DNA from: an uncultured bacterium
GTDB lineage: Bacteria > Desulfobacterota > Binatia > UBA1149 > CAITLU01
Assembly (NCBI GenBank): GCA_903893315.1
Contig: CAITLU010000052.1
Coordinates: forward strand, 94,627 to 158,626
Length of the DNA: 64,000 nucleotides
Direction of reading: 5' to 3'
Shown: piece by piece, positions 27,086 to 36,187 of the stretch
Numbering within the stretch: position 1 is the stretch's first letter
How the letters are laid out: each line of letters opens with the position of its first letter
Translations under genes and position numbers: made by a program
The notes under the pieces: generated by a model
Databases searched by the model: none
The model's input: only the letters and a program-made list of their open reading frames with translations
Told to the model about the DNA's origin: nothing

Positions 27086-29389
27086 CTACCGCGTCAGCCT
27101 GAGCCACCCGGCAAGTACCTTCTTGGCGGTCGGCGTGAGTCTGGTACGCATGTACATGTTGGCGACGGCTTTGACGCCTTCGGCTTGAGTCGGGTAGGGG
27201 TGGATGACGGCGGCGATCCTGGAGAGCCCGACCGCGTTGGTCATCGCCAGCGTGATTTCGCTGATCATGTCGCCGGCGTGTGCGGCCACGATGGTGGCGC
27301 CGACGATCTGATCGCTTCCCTTTTTAGTGTGCACTTTGACGAACCCGTCAGCCTCGCCGTCACAGACGGCGCGGTTAACCTTTTCGAGCGAGATTTTGAA
27401 AGTGTCTACCGCGATGCCACGCTCGTGCGCTTCGCTCTCGCTTAGCCCGACGTGGGCGACCTCAGGATCCGTGTAGGTGCACCATGGGATGGTGAGAGCC
27501 GAGAGTTTCTTGCGGCCGAGGAACAAGGCGTTTTGCACGACGATCTTAGCGGCGGCGTCAGCGGCGTGGGTGAACTGCCGGCTCATGCAGCAGTCGCCGA
27601 CAGCGTAGATGCCGGGGTTGCTGCTGCGCAGCGTGTCGTCGACTTCGATGCCGCTGTCGTCGTAGGCGACGCGGGCGGATTCGAGATCGAGGCCGTGGAA
27701 GTCGGGGCGGCGGCCGGCGCTGATCAGGATCTCGTCGACTGTCACTTCGCCGACGGCGGTGCCTGCGCGGTAACGGATCGTTTTCCCCGCGCTGCCGAGG
27801 ACGACGGATTCGACGCTTGCGCCGAGCACCAGCGAAATGCCTTCGCGTGTGAAGCGCGCCTGAACGATGGCGGCGGCGTCCGCGTCCTCGCGCGTGAGCA
27901 GATGTTCGCTGCGATCGAAGATCGTCACCTCGCAACCGAAGCGGCGCATCGCCTGGGCCAGCTCGCAACCGATGGGGCCGCCGCCGAGCACGGCCAGTCG
28001 CCGCGGCCGTTGCGTAAGATTGAACACGTTCTGGTTGGTGAGGTATCCGGCTTCGCGCAGGCCCGGCACGTCGGGCACCACTGCGCGGGCGCCGGTGGCG
28101 ATGACGGCTTTCTTGAAGCGCAGCGTCTGGCCGTTCACGTCCACGGTGGTGGTTCCGGTGAAGCGCGCGTTGCCCTGAAAAACGTCGACGCCCAGTTCGT
28201 CTCGGTAGCGGCGAGCGGAATCGTCGCGGCTGATGTCGGCGCGGATGCGGCGCATCCCTTCCACTGCGGCGGCGAACTCACGGTCGAGGCGCTCGCGGCT
28301 GAATGCTTCGCTACCGAACAATTCACGAGCCTCGAAGATGCGCCGCGCCGAACGGATCAGGGCCTTGGACGGTACGCAGCCGACGTTCAAGCAGTCGCCG
28401 CCCATCAGGTCGCGCTCGATCAGCGCGACCTTGCCGCCGAGGCCGGCGCCTGCGGCGGCGGTGATGAGGCCGCCGGCCCCGGCGCCGATCACCACCAGGT
28501 TGTAGCGCGACGTGGGCTGCGGATTCTTCCATCCGGCGGGCCGCACGTTGTTCAGCAGTTCTTGGTTGTACTGGTCGAGAGGCGCCACCGTGCCCGACGT
28601 GAATTCGTCGTGACTGCTTACCGCTGCCCCTGCCGTGCGTGCGTCGTCGTCGCCCGTCTGTGCAGTCGCTTCCCGCAGGGCCTTCCTGGCGGCGCGCGTG
28701 ATGACCGCAGTTACCGCGACAGTGGCGAGCAGGCCGATCAACAGCAGCGCGTAGTCCCCGGCGCCCTTCTCGCGTGCCGTGCCTGAGGCCAGCGCGGCGA
28801 CCTCCCCGGCGAGCTTGCCGTAGTACACGAACAGAAAGGTGGCCGGCAGCATTCCGAACGAAGCCAGCAGGAAGTCGGAAAAACGCACACGCGTGAGGCC
28901 GAGCGCGTAGTTGAGCAGCGTAAATGGGATGGCCGGGGAGAGTCGCAGCAGGAAGGCTATCTTGCGGCCTTCGACCGCCACTGCTCGATCGACGGCGGCA
29001 AAGCGCGCGTCGCCTTCGATCCAGTGCTCGATCGCACCGCGCGCGAGGTAGCGGGAAATGAGGAACGTGAGCGCCGCGCCGAGTGATGCGGCGACGAAGA
29101 CGTAGACGACTCCGGCGGTGAGACCGAAGATGGCGCCGGCCGCCAGGGTCAGCAGCGAAGCCGGAACGAAGGCGACGACGGCCAGTGCATAGCCGACGAT
29201 GAAGACCACGGGGCCGAGAGCGCCGAGGCTGTCGATCCACGCCGCAAAACGTGGAACCGCCGCGCCGGCTTGTTCGCCGGCCGCGAACAAGGCCGCGATC
29301 ACGGCGGCGAGCGCCACCCACTTCGTGATCGAAGGGCGCGGTGCGAGAGCGGGTGCTGGCAGTGATGACCGCATGATAGGGACCGACAC
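27086..29389 (-). CDS. TVP38/TMEM64 membrane domain fused to a MerA-like pyridine-nucleotide-disulfide oxidoreductase
   Basis: A 767-residue fusion. Residues about 20-235 are a TVP38/TMEM64 (DedA-superfamily) membrane domain (FVPASLLTLAAGAIFG; RLSPAIPFTLLNYALG). A linker follows, then a flavin reductase from about residue 295 (VVIGAGAGGLITAAAGAG). The redox pair Cys333-x4-Cys338 (GGDCLNVGCVPSKA) is intact, as are the NAD-binding GGGPIGCELA and the dimerisation end. Where lipoamide dehydrogenase has HxHPT, this has HPYPTQAEG, so Tyr replaces the catalytic His, as in mercuric reductase. The terminal Cys pair and N-terminal metal domain of MerA are missing. The electron acceptor is unknown. Confidence 0.9.
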   Translation of the reverse strand: MSVPIMRSSLPAPALAPRPSITKWVALAAVIAALFAAGEQAGAAVPRFAAWIDSLGALGPVVFIVGYALAVVAFVPASLLTLAAGAIFGLTAGVVYVFVAASLGAALTFLISRYLARGAIEHWIEGDARFAAVDRAVAVEGRKIAFLLRLSPAIPFTLLNYALGLTRVRFSDFLLASFGMLPATFLFVYYGKLAGEVAALASGTAREKGAGDYALLLIGLLATVAVTAVITRAARKALREATAQTGDDDARTAGAAVSSHDEFTSGTVAPLDQYNQELLNNVRPAGWKNPQPTSRYNLVVIGAGAGGLITAAAGAGLGGKVALIERDLMGGDCLNVGCVPSKALIRSARRIFEARELFGSEAFSRERLDREFAAAVEGMRRIRADISRDDSARRYRDELGVDVFQGNARFTGTTTVDVNGQTLRFKKAVIATGARAVVPDVPGLREAGYLTNQNVFNLTQRPRRLAVLGGGPIGCELAQAMRRFGCEVTIFDRSEHLLTREDADAAAIVQARFTREGISLVLGASVESVVLGSAGKTIRYRAGTAVGEVTVDEILISAGRRPDFHGLDLESARVAYDDSGIEVDDTLRSSNPGIYAVGDCCMSRQFTHAADAAAKIVVQNALFLGRKKLSALTIPWCTYTDPEVAHVGLSESEAHERGIAVDTFKISLEKVNRAVCDGEADGFVKVHTKKGSDQIVGATIVAAHAGDMISEITLAMTNAVGLSRIAAVIHPYPTQAEGVKAVANMYMRTRLTPTAKKVLAGWLRLTR

Positions 29390-29524
29390 TACATCACTTG
29401 AAGCCGCGATGCTTCGCGCGTCGCACGGCCGGGCTTGGAAGACGGCCGCCGCTTGTCGAGGCGAAGTTCGCGCGCCGGCGCGCGCGAACCGTGAACGCGC
29501 GCCAGCGGCCAGCTGCCGTGAATG

Positions 29525-31297
29525 TCAGTGCGCGGCCGCCGGCAGGCTCGCGGCCGCGGCGCTGGTGTGATCGAGCATTTCGACGCGTCCCAGTTCGAGC
29601 CGATAGACGCGGTCGGCAACTTCGAGAAGTCCGGGTTGGTGGGAGATCGCGAGGATGGTCGTGCGGCCGCGCAGCGCGCGAACCGTCGCGTATATGTCGG
29701 CTTCGCTTGCAGGATCCAGCGCCGCGGTGGCCTCGTCGAGAATCAGCAGGCGCGGACGGTGGACCAGTGCGCGTGCTATGGCGATGCGCTGGCGTTGGCC
29801 TCCGGAGACGCGCGTGCCGCGTTCGCCCAGCGGAGTGTCGAGTCCCTCGGGGAGTTCGCTGACGAAATCCCAGGCGCCGGCCGCACGCAGCGCGTCGTCG
29901 ACGTCGCCGTCGGTTAGTTCGGGGTCGCCGAGGGTGATGTTGACGCGCACGTTTTCGTGCAGCAGCAGGGTCTCCTGTGGAACGTAGCCGACCATGTGGC
30001 GCCACGATGCGATGTCGATCTCGCCGAGCGGGACGTCGTCGAGCAGAACATTTCCGGCCTGGGGGCTCACCAGACCAAGCGCGAGGTCGGCGATGGTGGT
30101 CTTCCCGGCCCCCGAAGGACCGACGATGGCGGTGACCTCTCCGGACGGTATCGACAGCGAAACGCCGCTGAGGATCTCGCGCTCTCCGTACGCGAACGTG
30201 ACGTTGCACAGCGCGAGTTCGCGCTCGAACGCGGGGGGACGGGTTCCGGTGTTCTGTTCCGCTTCGGCCTGCGATTCGGCGATGGTTTCCTGCAGCGACC
30301 AGAACGCGCTGTCGGAGGCGATCATCGCCTGGTAGGACTTCTGGACCTTGTTGAGGCTGAACAGCGAGCGGGCGAAGACCAGCGCCAGGACCATTCCGCT
30401 GTCGAGGGCGAGGTCCCAATGTCTGACGGCGAAGAACAATCCGCCGGCCAGAGAGATGACCAGGAGCGGTTCCTGCAACGCCCGGACGGCTTCCTTGCTC
30501 AGCACCTGACGCTGCAGCGAGCGGTTGAGGCTCTCGGTTTCGTGTTCGAGCAGAGGCGCGACGAGAGGCTCGAGTCCCATGGCCTTGAGCGGCTTGACGG
30601 CATAGAGGACGTCGGACATGCGCGCGAGTACCGTGCGCAGCAGATCGGTCTGGCGTACTCCGGCGCGTTTGGTCATGCGCACCAGCCGGCTCAGCATTCC
30701 CACCGTGATCGTGCCGACAACGGCGGCGGCGGCGGCGGTCTGCCACGACACCATTGCCGCGACGCTTGCGTAGAGCACGGTCTCGATGGCCTGCGATGCC
30801 ATCGTGGCGCCGCACAGGTAGGCGTCGGCGGCTCTTGAGGCCTCGGTGGCGAAAGAGTTGGCAAGCAAGCCGACCGGCTGTTTGACGTAATAGAGCCAGC
30901 GGGCCTGCAGCACGGCTTTGAGCAGCGCCATGCGCAGATCGGTGGCAACGCGCGCGACCGTGTAGCCGACCTGGACCTGTGCGATCAGCACCAGGGTCGC
31001 TTTGACGACGCTGCCGGCGACGATCAGGCACAGCAGGGCGCCGATCGTCGGCTCGATGCCGGTAGCAGCCAGGGCCTGGCGCACCAGCTTCTCGAGAGCC
31101 GAGTCCTTGCCGGTGGTGCCTGTCACCATGCTGAGCAGCGGCAACAGGCTCGATAGCCCCACGCCTTCTGCCACGGCAGCCAGTGTCAGGGACACCAGCA
31201 TGATGGTGCTGCGGCCTGGGTAGCGTCGGCCGAAGACGAGTAGGATCCGCATGTAAGGGCCAGCAGTCGAGCTACCCCGTCGAGCGAGGGTGGTCAA
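29525..31297 (-). CDS. ABC transporter, fused permease and ATPase (half-transporter)
   Basis: A 590-residue exporter half with six membrane helices (about residues 30-310) followed by the nucleotide-binding domain. Walker A VGPSGAGKTT, the Q-loop YVPQET, the signature VSGGQRQR, Walker B LLILDEAT and the switch His (AISHQ) are all intact. It should act as a homodimer, like MsbA-type or peptide/lipid exporters. An internal ATG at 31249 is an alternative start. It diverges from the nucleotidyltransferase gene, with a 116-bp gap. Confidence 0.92.
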   Translation of the reverse strand: MTTLARRGSSTAGPYMRILLVFGRRYPGRSTIMLVSLTLAAVAEGVGLSSLLPLLSMVTGTTGKDSALEKLVRQALAATGIEPTIGALLCLIVAGSVVKATLVLIAQVQVGYTVARVATDLRMALLKAVLQARWLYYVKQPVGLLANSFATEASRAADAYLCGATMASQAIETVLYASVAAMVSWQTAAAAAVVGTITVGMLSRLVRMTKRAGVRQTDLLRTVLARMSDVLYAVKPLKAMGLEPLVAPLLEHETESLNRSLQRQVLSKEAVRALQEPLLVISLAGGLFFAVRHWDLALDSGMVLALVFARSLFSLNKVQKSYQAMIASDSAFWSLQETIAESQAEAEQNTGTRPPAFERELALCNVTFAYGEREILSGVSLSIPSGEVTAIVGPSGAGKTTIADLALGLVSPQAGNVLLDDVPLGEIDIASWRHMVGYVPQETLLLHENVRVNITLGDPELTDGDVDDALRAAGAWDFVSELPEGLDTPLGERGTRVSGGQRQRIAIARALVHRPRLLILDEATAALDPASEADIYATVRALRGRTTILAISHQPGLLEVADRVYRLELGRVEMLDHTSAAAASLPAAAH

Positions 31298-31413
31298 CCT
31301 CGGGGGCGGCCGATCGATCAGCAGTGGTCAGAGAGGGCTTCGTCGGCGAACAGCGGCCGGGCGCGCACCAGCCGCCGATTGCCCGCGCAATCCTCATCCC
31401 TAACTATGGATAA

Positions 31414-32241
31414 ATGCAGACCCGCGCTCTTGTGCTCGCCGGTCGCCGCTCCAGCGGTGACGCTCTTGCCGACATGAGTGGTTATGGGCACCGTGCCCTG
31501 CTCCCCATCGCCGGCGTTCCGATGCTTCTGCGGGTGGTGCGCACGCTGCGCGAGAGCGGGCTGGACGGGCCGATCGCGGTCAGCGCCGGAGACGAGGACC
31601 TGCTGCGTGCCCAGCCCGAGTTGGCGGCGCTAACGGCCGCCGGTCACCTGGTGTTTCACCGGTCGGCTGCTTCTCCGGCCGCCAGCGTGGCGGATTACTT
31701 CGTTGCGTCGTGCGGCGGCCCGCTTTTCGTCACCACCGCCGATCATCCGCTTCTGACCCCCGAGGTCGTGCGGTTTTTTCAGCAGGCGGCCGAGCGCTCC
31801 AGTGCGGACTTCGTCGTCGGGCTGGTGCCCGGGTCGATCTTCCGCGCCCGCTTTCCCAACCAGCCCCGCACCTTCATCGTACTGAAAGGCGAGAAGTTTT
31901 CCGGGGCCAACCTGTTCTATCTGCGCAATCCGGCCGCGGCGGCGGTCCCGCGTTTCTGGATCCGGGCCGAGCGTTTCCGCAAGCAGCCGTGGCGTCTGGT
32001 GAGCGTTTTCGGCCTTACCAACCTGGCCCTGTTCGCGGTTGGCCAGCTCGATCTGGCCGGAGCACTGGCTCGCGTTTCGCGTGTGATCGGGGCCAGCGTC
32101 GATGCCGTGGTGCTGCCCTTTGCGGAGGCTGCCATCGACGTGGACCGCGAGGCGGACAGGGTGACAGCCGAGAAATTGTTGCTCGGGCGTGCTCACGAGG
32201 GCCGCTCGGAGGCGGGAGGCCACGCCTCCGAGCGAGTATAG
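31414..32241 (+). CDS. MobA-like nucleotidyltransferase family protein
   Basis: A 275-residue NTP-transferase-fold protein. It begins with ALVLAGRRS, a variant of the LAGGxGxR nucleotide loop. LLPIAGVPMLLRVVRTL is followed by the metal site at TTADHPLLTPE (Asp). These match nucleotidyl transferases such as MobA and sugar-nucleotide synthases. Substrate unknown. The C-terminal 90 residues are unlike MobA. It may act in lipid or glycan synthesis, in keeping with the genes downstream. Confidence 0.75.
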   Translation: MQTRALVLAGRRSSGDALADMSGYGHRALLPIAGVPMLLRVVRTLRESGLDGPIAVSAGDEDLLRAQPELAALTAAGHLVFHRSAASPAASVADYFVASCGGPLFVTTADHPLLTPEVVRFFQQAAERSSADFVVGLVPGSIFRARFPNQPRTFIVLKGEKFSGANLFYLRNPAAAAVPRFWIRAERFRKQPWRLVSVFGLTNLALFAVGQLDLAGALARVSRVIGASVDAVVLPFAEAAIDVDREADRVTAEKLLLGRAHEGRSEAGGHASERV

Positions 32242-32582
32242 GATTTCGCTGGCGCGGTTGTCCGGCGCGGTGCGAGCCGGCGGGGCTCGGATCAGTGCTC
32301 CGCGCCGTGTGCCCCGCAAGGCTCCGAGTCCTCGGGGCGCTCAGGGGAGAGGTCCGAGCCGAAAGGGTTGACCTAAGTCGTGCTTCCATCTACACGGTTG
32401 CGGGCTTCCGGCGGGACGAAACCGATTTTCCGCTCATCAAGGGCAGGCGAGCTTTCACGTTGAGGTCGGCCGCACGTTCGAGGGCTGGCACGGTCATGTT
32501 TCTTGTGTCCGCGCCGAGGTGACGGGCCGGGGTTTGTCACCAGCCGCAAGGCCGAGAACAGAAGGACAGGGAAGGGATAGCG
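32242..32582. other. 341-bp non-coding stretch upstream of the MMPL exporter
   Basis: No open frame with a family match is seen. The stretch contains several short inverted repeats near 32277-32340 (for example GAGCC/GGCTC and CCGAG/CTCGG) and a candidate promoter at 32368-32396. It is long for this gene-dense region and may carry regulatory RNA structure, but I see no known riboswitch. Confidence 0.5.
32368..32396 (+). promoter_or_regulatory. Candidate sigma-70 promoter for the MMPL operon
   Basis: TTGACC (five of six positions of TTGACA) is separated by exactly 17 bp from TACACG. The start codon at 32583 lies about 190 bp downstream, which would leave a long leader. The -10 box is poor, so this is only a candidate. 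Confidence 0.35.
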
Positions 32583-35570
32583 ATGGCAATCGATTACGAA
32601 GTTCCAAGGGATAAGCGGCTGCTTTACTGGGTTGGCGACAAGTTGATCGACTACCGTCACCCGGTGTCGCTCATTGTCCTGGCCGTCACGGGGGTGTTCG
32701 CCTACTGGAGCATGCAGCTTCACCTGGAGACCAGTTTCGGGGACTTGCTGCCCCAGACCCATCCCTACGTACAGATCCACAACAGGTTCTCCAAGGACTT
32801 CGGCGGTGCCAACAACATCGTGATGATGGCCGAAGTTGAGGAGGGCAATCTCTTCAACGTCGAGAACCTCGCTCAGATCTACATGATGACTGAGGAAGTC
32901 GACCGTATTTACGGAGTCAACCACAGTCAGATCGACTCGATCGGCCACCGTACGACCCGGCACCTGAAGGTCGCGGCCGCCGGAACGCTGCGTTCCGAGC
33001 CGGTCATGATCGACATGCCCAGGACGGAACCGGACGCTGCCGAGGTCAGGCGCATCGTCCACAACTCCGAGAACGTGTTCGGAATCCTGGTGTCCCTCGA
33101 TGACCGCGCCGCCATCATTCGCGCGAACTTCATCGAAGGCCGTCTCGATTACCGGCGTATCTTCGAGGAAATGAACGATCGTGTGATCACGCCGTTCACT
33201 ACCGGCTGGGTAGGCGCGCAGATGGTCGATGTCGACCCCGACCGTGCCGAAGCCTTGAAGGTCGAGAAGGGCACCGGCGTTCTGGTCAAGCGCTTGTTCA
33301 AGGACAGCGCAGCGGGGGCGTCCGGACTCAAGGAGAACGACGTCATCGTCACGGTGGCCGGCGCCAAGGTTCAGCACCGCTACGAGATCGCCGATGCAGT
33401 GGCCAAGGCGGGCGATGCCGGTGTTCAAATCGGCTACGTGCGGGCCGGCGCACCCGGCACGGCGAACCTCACGGGCCACGGCTCCAAGCTCAAAATATGG
33501 TCGGCCGGTGAGCCTCGCCTCTACGGCTGGGTCTATAACTACGCCGACGACGTATTCTTCATCCTGGTCGTCACTTACTGTCTCGAGTGGGTGCTGCGCT
33601 GGATGTACTTCCACGACTGGCGTGGTGCGCTGCGTCCGACCATCACCGGCCTGATCGCCGCGTTCTGGGGGCTCGGGTTCATTCACCTGATCGGCCTGGC
33701 GCTGGACCCGCTGATGCTGGTGGTGCCGTTCCTGATCACCGCACGCGCGGTCAGTCACGCCATCCAGATGCACGATCGATACTACGAAGAGTTCGAGCGC
33801 TGCGGTTGGAACAAACGCCGCGCCATTGTCGCGTCGTTCGCTGAACTGTTCGTTCCGACTTTCTCGGGCATCGCCACCGACGCATTCGGTGTGCTGGTCA
33901 TCCTGCTGGTTCCGGTGATCATGCTGCAGAAGCTGGCGATCACGGCTTCGTGGTGGATTCTGGCCATCACGATTTCCGAGATGATGCTGAACCCGATCGT
34001 GTACTACTACCTGAAGGCGCCCGAGCCCGAACTGGTGATCCTACGCGAGCGTGGTGGTTTCCGTACTGCCATCAACAAGTTCACCGCCGTACTGCTGAGC
34101 AAGTCGGGCATGGCGATCACGGTCGTCTCCTGGTCGGTCGCGGCCATCGTCGGGATCTACCTGATGCGGGACCTGACCATCGGCGACCCCGCGGCCGCTT
34201 CCCCGCTGCTGTGGCTCGATTCCCCGTACAACACCTCGCACTCGCGGATTCAGGGAAAGTTTGGCGGCGTCGAGCCGCTGATCGTCGTCGCCGAAGGCTA
34301 CGACAAGAACGCGATGAAGGATCCGCACACGCTCAAGACGATGGAGCACTTCCAGCGCTACCTGGAGCGTGATCCGGGCGTCGGATACAGCTTCTCGCTC
34401 GCCGACATCCTTCGCGCCGTCAACAGCGTCTTCCACGAACTCGAGCCCAAGTGGGGCGTGATACCGAGTAACTGGGTGGACGTCGGCGGTCTGTTCTTCA
34501 TCTTCTTCTCGGGTTCTCCGCCCACCGAAACCGCCAAGTACGTTTCGACGGATTTCTCGACCGCTCACGTGACCTTCTTCTGCCGTGACCACAAGGGTGG
34601 AAACATCCGCAGGATCATCGGGCGCAGTAAGGAGTTCATCACCGACACCCAGTTCGACGACCTCGGGATCGAGGTCGCTCAGGAAGGTGATGGCGTCGTC
34701 GTCAAGAACGTCTCGCCTGAGCAGTTCTGGAACAAGCGCGAAACGTCGTGGTCGCCCATCCACCTGGTACCTGGTGCTTCCATTCCTGCCGATGCGGCCG
34801 GGAAAGACACTCCGTTCCACGTCGGCGACAAGATCGTGATGGTGGGCCAGACCAAAGTGAAGAACATGGACACGCTCCATGACGCGATGAGTGACGAGTC
34901 GGGACGTTCCAAGGTCCTGGGCTTCACGCTCGATCGCGGCGGGAAGGAGATCGAGACGACGATCAACGCCCCGTGGAAAGCGGTTCTTAAACTCGCCGGT
35001 GGTCTGATCGGCGTGCTGGCTGCGGCCAACGAAGAACTGGTCAGCAACGACCTGTTGATGAACTTTCTCGGGTTCTTCTCGATCTATCTGATCATGCTGT
35101 TCACGTACCGTTCGTGGGCAGCCGGCATTTACCTGTTGTTGCCCCTCATCATCTCCAACATCATCGTCAACGCGTACATGGCGGTTGAGCACATCGGAGT
35201 GAACGTCCAGACGCTGCCGCTCGTGACGGTCGGTGTGGGCTTCGGCATCGACTACGGTCTCTACATCGTCAGCCGCATCATCGAGGAGATCCGCATTCGC
35301 GGCGACCTGCTCGACTCGGTGCGTGAGGCCATGGAGACTTCGGGCAAGGCGGTGACCTTCACCGCCGTCACGATGATCATCAGCACGTTGTTCTGGGTGA
35401 CCTCAAACATCCGCTTCAACGCCGAGATGGGCTTACTGCTGGCCATCTGGATGGGCATCAGTTACGTCGGCTCGCAGACCCTGCTGCCGGTACTTGTCCT
35501 GCTGTTCAAGCCGCGTTTCATCATGAAGGAAGCAGAGCATCACGAAGGTCGTGAGATGGTCCGCATCTGA
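32583..35570 (+). CDS. MMPL/RND-superfamily transporter with two PDZ-like insertions
   Basis: A 995-residue inner-membrane exporter of the hydrophobe/lipid RND branch (MMPL). The first helix is at about 28-43. The second group begins around 321 and includes FLITARAVSHAIQMHDRY; the second half repeats the layout (GVGFGIDYGLYIVSRI). Loop 1, residues about 228-288, contains a PDZ-like unit (GTGVLVKRLFKDSAAGASGL, NDVIVTVAG). Loop 2, about 693-797, contains a second (VVVKNVSPE, HVGDKIVMVG). Periplasmic PDZ domains usually bind protein C-termini. Codons such as CGT and GGT are more common here than in neighbours, hinting at strong expression. It is followed after 14 bp by a small membrane protein. 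Confidence 0.9.
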   Translation: MAIDYEVPRDKRLLYWVGDKLIDYRHPVSLIVLAVTGVFAYWSMQLHLETSFGDLLPQTHPYVQIHNRFSKDFGGANNIVMMAEVEEGNLFNVENLAQIYMMTEEVDRIYGVNHSQIDSIGHRTTRHLKVAAAGTLRSEPVMIDMPRTEPDAAEVRRIVHNSENVFGILVSLDDRAAIIRANFIEGRLDYRRIFEEMNDRVITPFTTGWVGAQMVDVDPDRAEALKVEKGTGVLVKRLFKDSAAGASGLKENDVIVTVAGAKVQHRYEIADAVAKAGDAGVQIGYVRAGAPGTANLTGHGSKLKIWSAGEPRLYGWVYNYADDVFFILVVTYCLEWVLRWMYFHDWRGALRPTITGLIAAFWGLGFIHLIGLALDPLMLVVPFLITARAVSHAIQMHDRYYEEFERCGWNKRRAIVASFAELFVPTFSGIATDAFGVLVILLVPVIMLQKLAITASWWILAITISEMMLNPIVYYYLKAPEPELVILRERGGFRTAINKFTAVLLSKSGMAITVVSWSVAAIVGIYLMRDLTIGDPAAASPLLWLDSPYNTSHSRIQGKFGGVEPLIVVAEGYDKNAMKDPHTLKTMEHFQRYLERDPGVGYSFSLADILRAVNSVFHELEPKWGVIPSNWVDVGGLFFIFFSGSPPTETAKYVSTDFSTAHVTFFCRDHKGGNIRRIIGRSKEFITDTQFDDLGIEVAQEGDGVVVKNVSPEQFWNKRETSWSPIHLVPGASIPADAAGKDTPFHVGDKIVMVGQTKVKNMDTLHDAMSDESGRSKVLGFTLDRGGKEIETTINAPWKAVLKLAGGLIGVLAAANEELVSNDLLMNFLGFFSIYLIMLFTYRSWAAGIYLLLPLIISNIIVNAYMAVEHIGVNVQTLPLVTVGVGFGIDYGLYIVSRIIEEIRIRGDLLDSVREAMETSGKAVTFTAVTMIISTLFWVTSNIRFNAEMGLLLAIWMGISYVGSQTLLPVLVLLFKPRFIMKEAEHHEGREMVRI

Positions 35571-35584
35571 GGAGCGTGGGATAG

Positions 35585-35773
35585 ATGATAAAACTCACAT
35601 TCTGGAACTCGATCGTAATCGTCGTTGGCTTCAGTTTCCTGGTCGTCTTCATGGACGAGTACATGCTCAAGCCGTGGCGTGAAAAGAGATGGGAAAAGCA
35701 GGCTGCGTCCGGTGACAAGGACAAGCAGGAACTGCTCAAACTCGCGCGCTCGGCAAAAGTAGTCGAAGAGTGA
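35585..35773 (+). CDS. Small single-pass membrane protein (62 residues)
   Basis: It starts MIKLTFWNSIVIVVGFSFLVVF. One membrane helix (about residues 6-23) is followed by a highly charged cytoplasmic or periplasmic tail (WREKRWEKQAASGDKDKQEL). GAGCGTGGGATAG precedes ATG 35585, 14 bp after the MMPL transporter stop, so the two are co-transcribed. Its size and position suggest an accessory subunit, as AcrZ is for AcrB, but no homology is claimed. Confidence 0.7.
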   Translation: MIKLTFWNSIVIVVGFSFLVVFMDEYMLKPWREKRWEKQAASGDKDKQELLKLARSAKVVEE

Positions 35774-35790
35774 TTTGCTGATCCTTATGC

Positions 35791-35827
35791 GAGGGCCGGG
35801 CCAGTCGCGGACTGAGCCCGGCCCCTC
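35791..35827 (+). terminator. Long GC-rich hairpin after the MMPL operon
   Basis: The 11-base arm at 35791-35801 pairs with 35816-35827 (one bulged C). The loop holds a further 5-bp stem (CAGTC/GACTG), for about 16 paired positions. It lies 17 bp after the stop of the small membrane protein. No T-run follows, so termination is inferred from stem strength and position. Confidence 0.5.
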
Positions 35828-35838
35828 GTGTGACCCCC

Positions 35839-36096
35839 ATGTCCTCTCTACGCTTGGTTCGCATCGGCGGTATCTGCGCCGGTATCACCTACCGTTTCAG
35901 GCTCTCGCACGAGGCCGTAGTGGCGCGCGGAAACGAAGAGGTGCCGGGCCTGCTCGCGGCTCTCAGCGTCGTGACGGTGCTGTTCTTCATCCGTGCGCTC
36001 GTGGCGGAGTTGCAAGGGCCTGCGTCGAATCTGCAAAAAGATATTCTGTGGGGCCTTACGGCGGGCGGGGTCCTGACGATCCTGATACGCCTCTGA
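35839..36096 (+). CDS. Small hypothetical membrane protein
   Basis: An 85-residue frame from ATG 35839 (MSSLRLVRIGGICAG); an in-frame GTG three codons earlier is possible but falls against the hairpin. Two hydrophobic segments (LLAALSVVTVLFFIRALVA and WGLTAGGVLTILIRL) suggest an integral membrane protein. No family is recognised. It lies 91 bp before the diacylglycerol kinase and may be part of that operon. Confidence 0.5.
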   Translation: MSSLRLVRIGGICAGITYRFRLSHEAVVARGNEEVPGLLAALSVVTVLFFIRALVAELQGPASNLQKDILWGLTAGGVLTILIRL

Positions 36097-36187
36097 TGTC
36101 TCGCGCCGTGTCGCTTCGGCGCCCAGACCCATCTCTTTCGGCTTCGGGCCGAGCAGAGCGAGGGAGACGGAATTCTGCGGAAATACA

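Noticed and set aside
27086..28500. Mercury-resistance operon
   Set aside because: The reductase part looks MerA-like at one site, but the terminal cysteine pair, the metal-binding domain and merR/T/P genes are missing.
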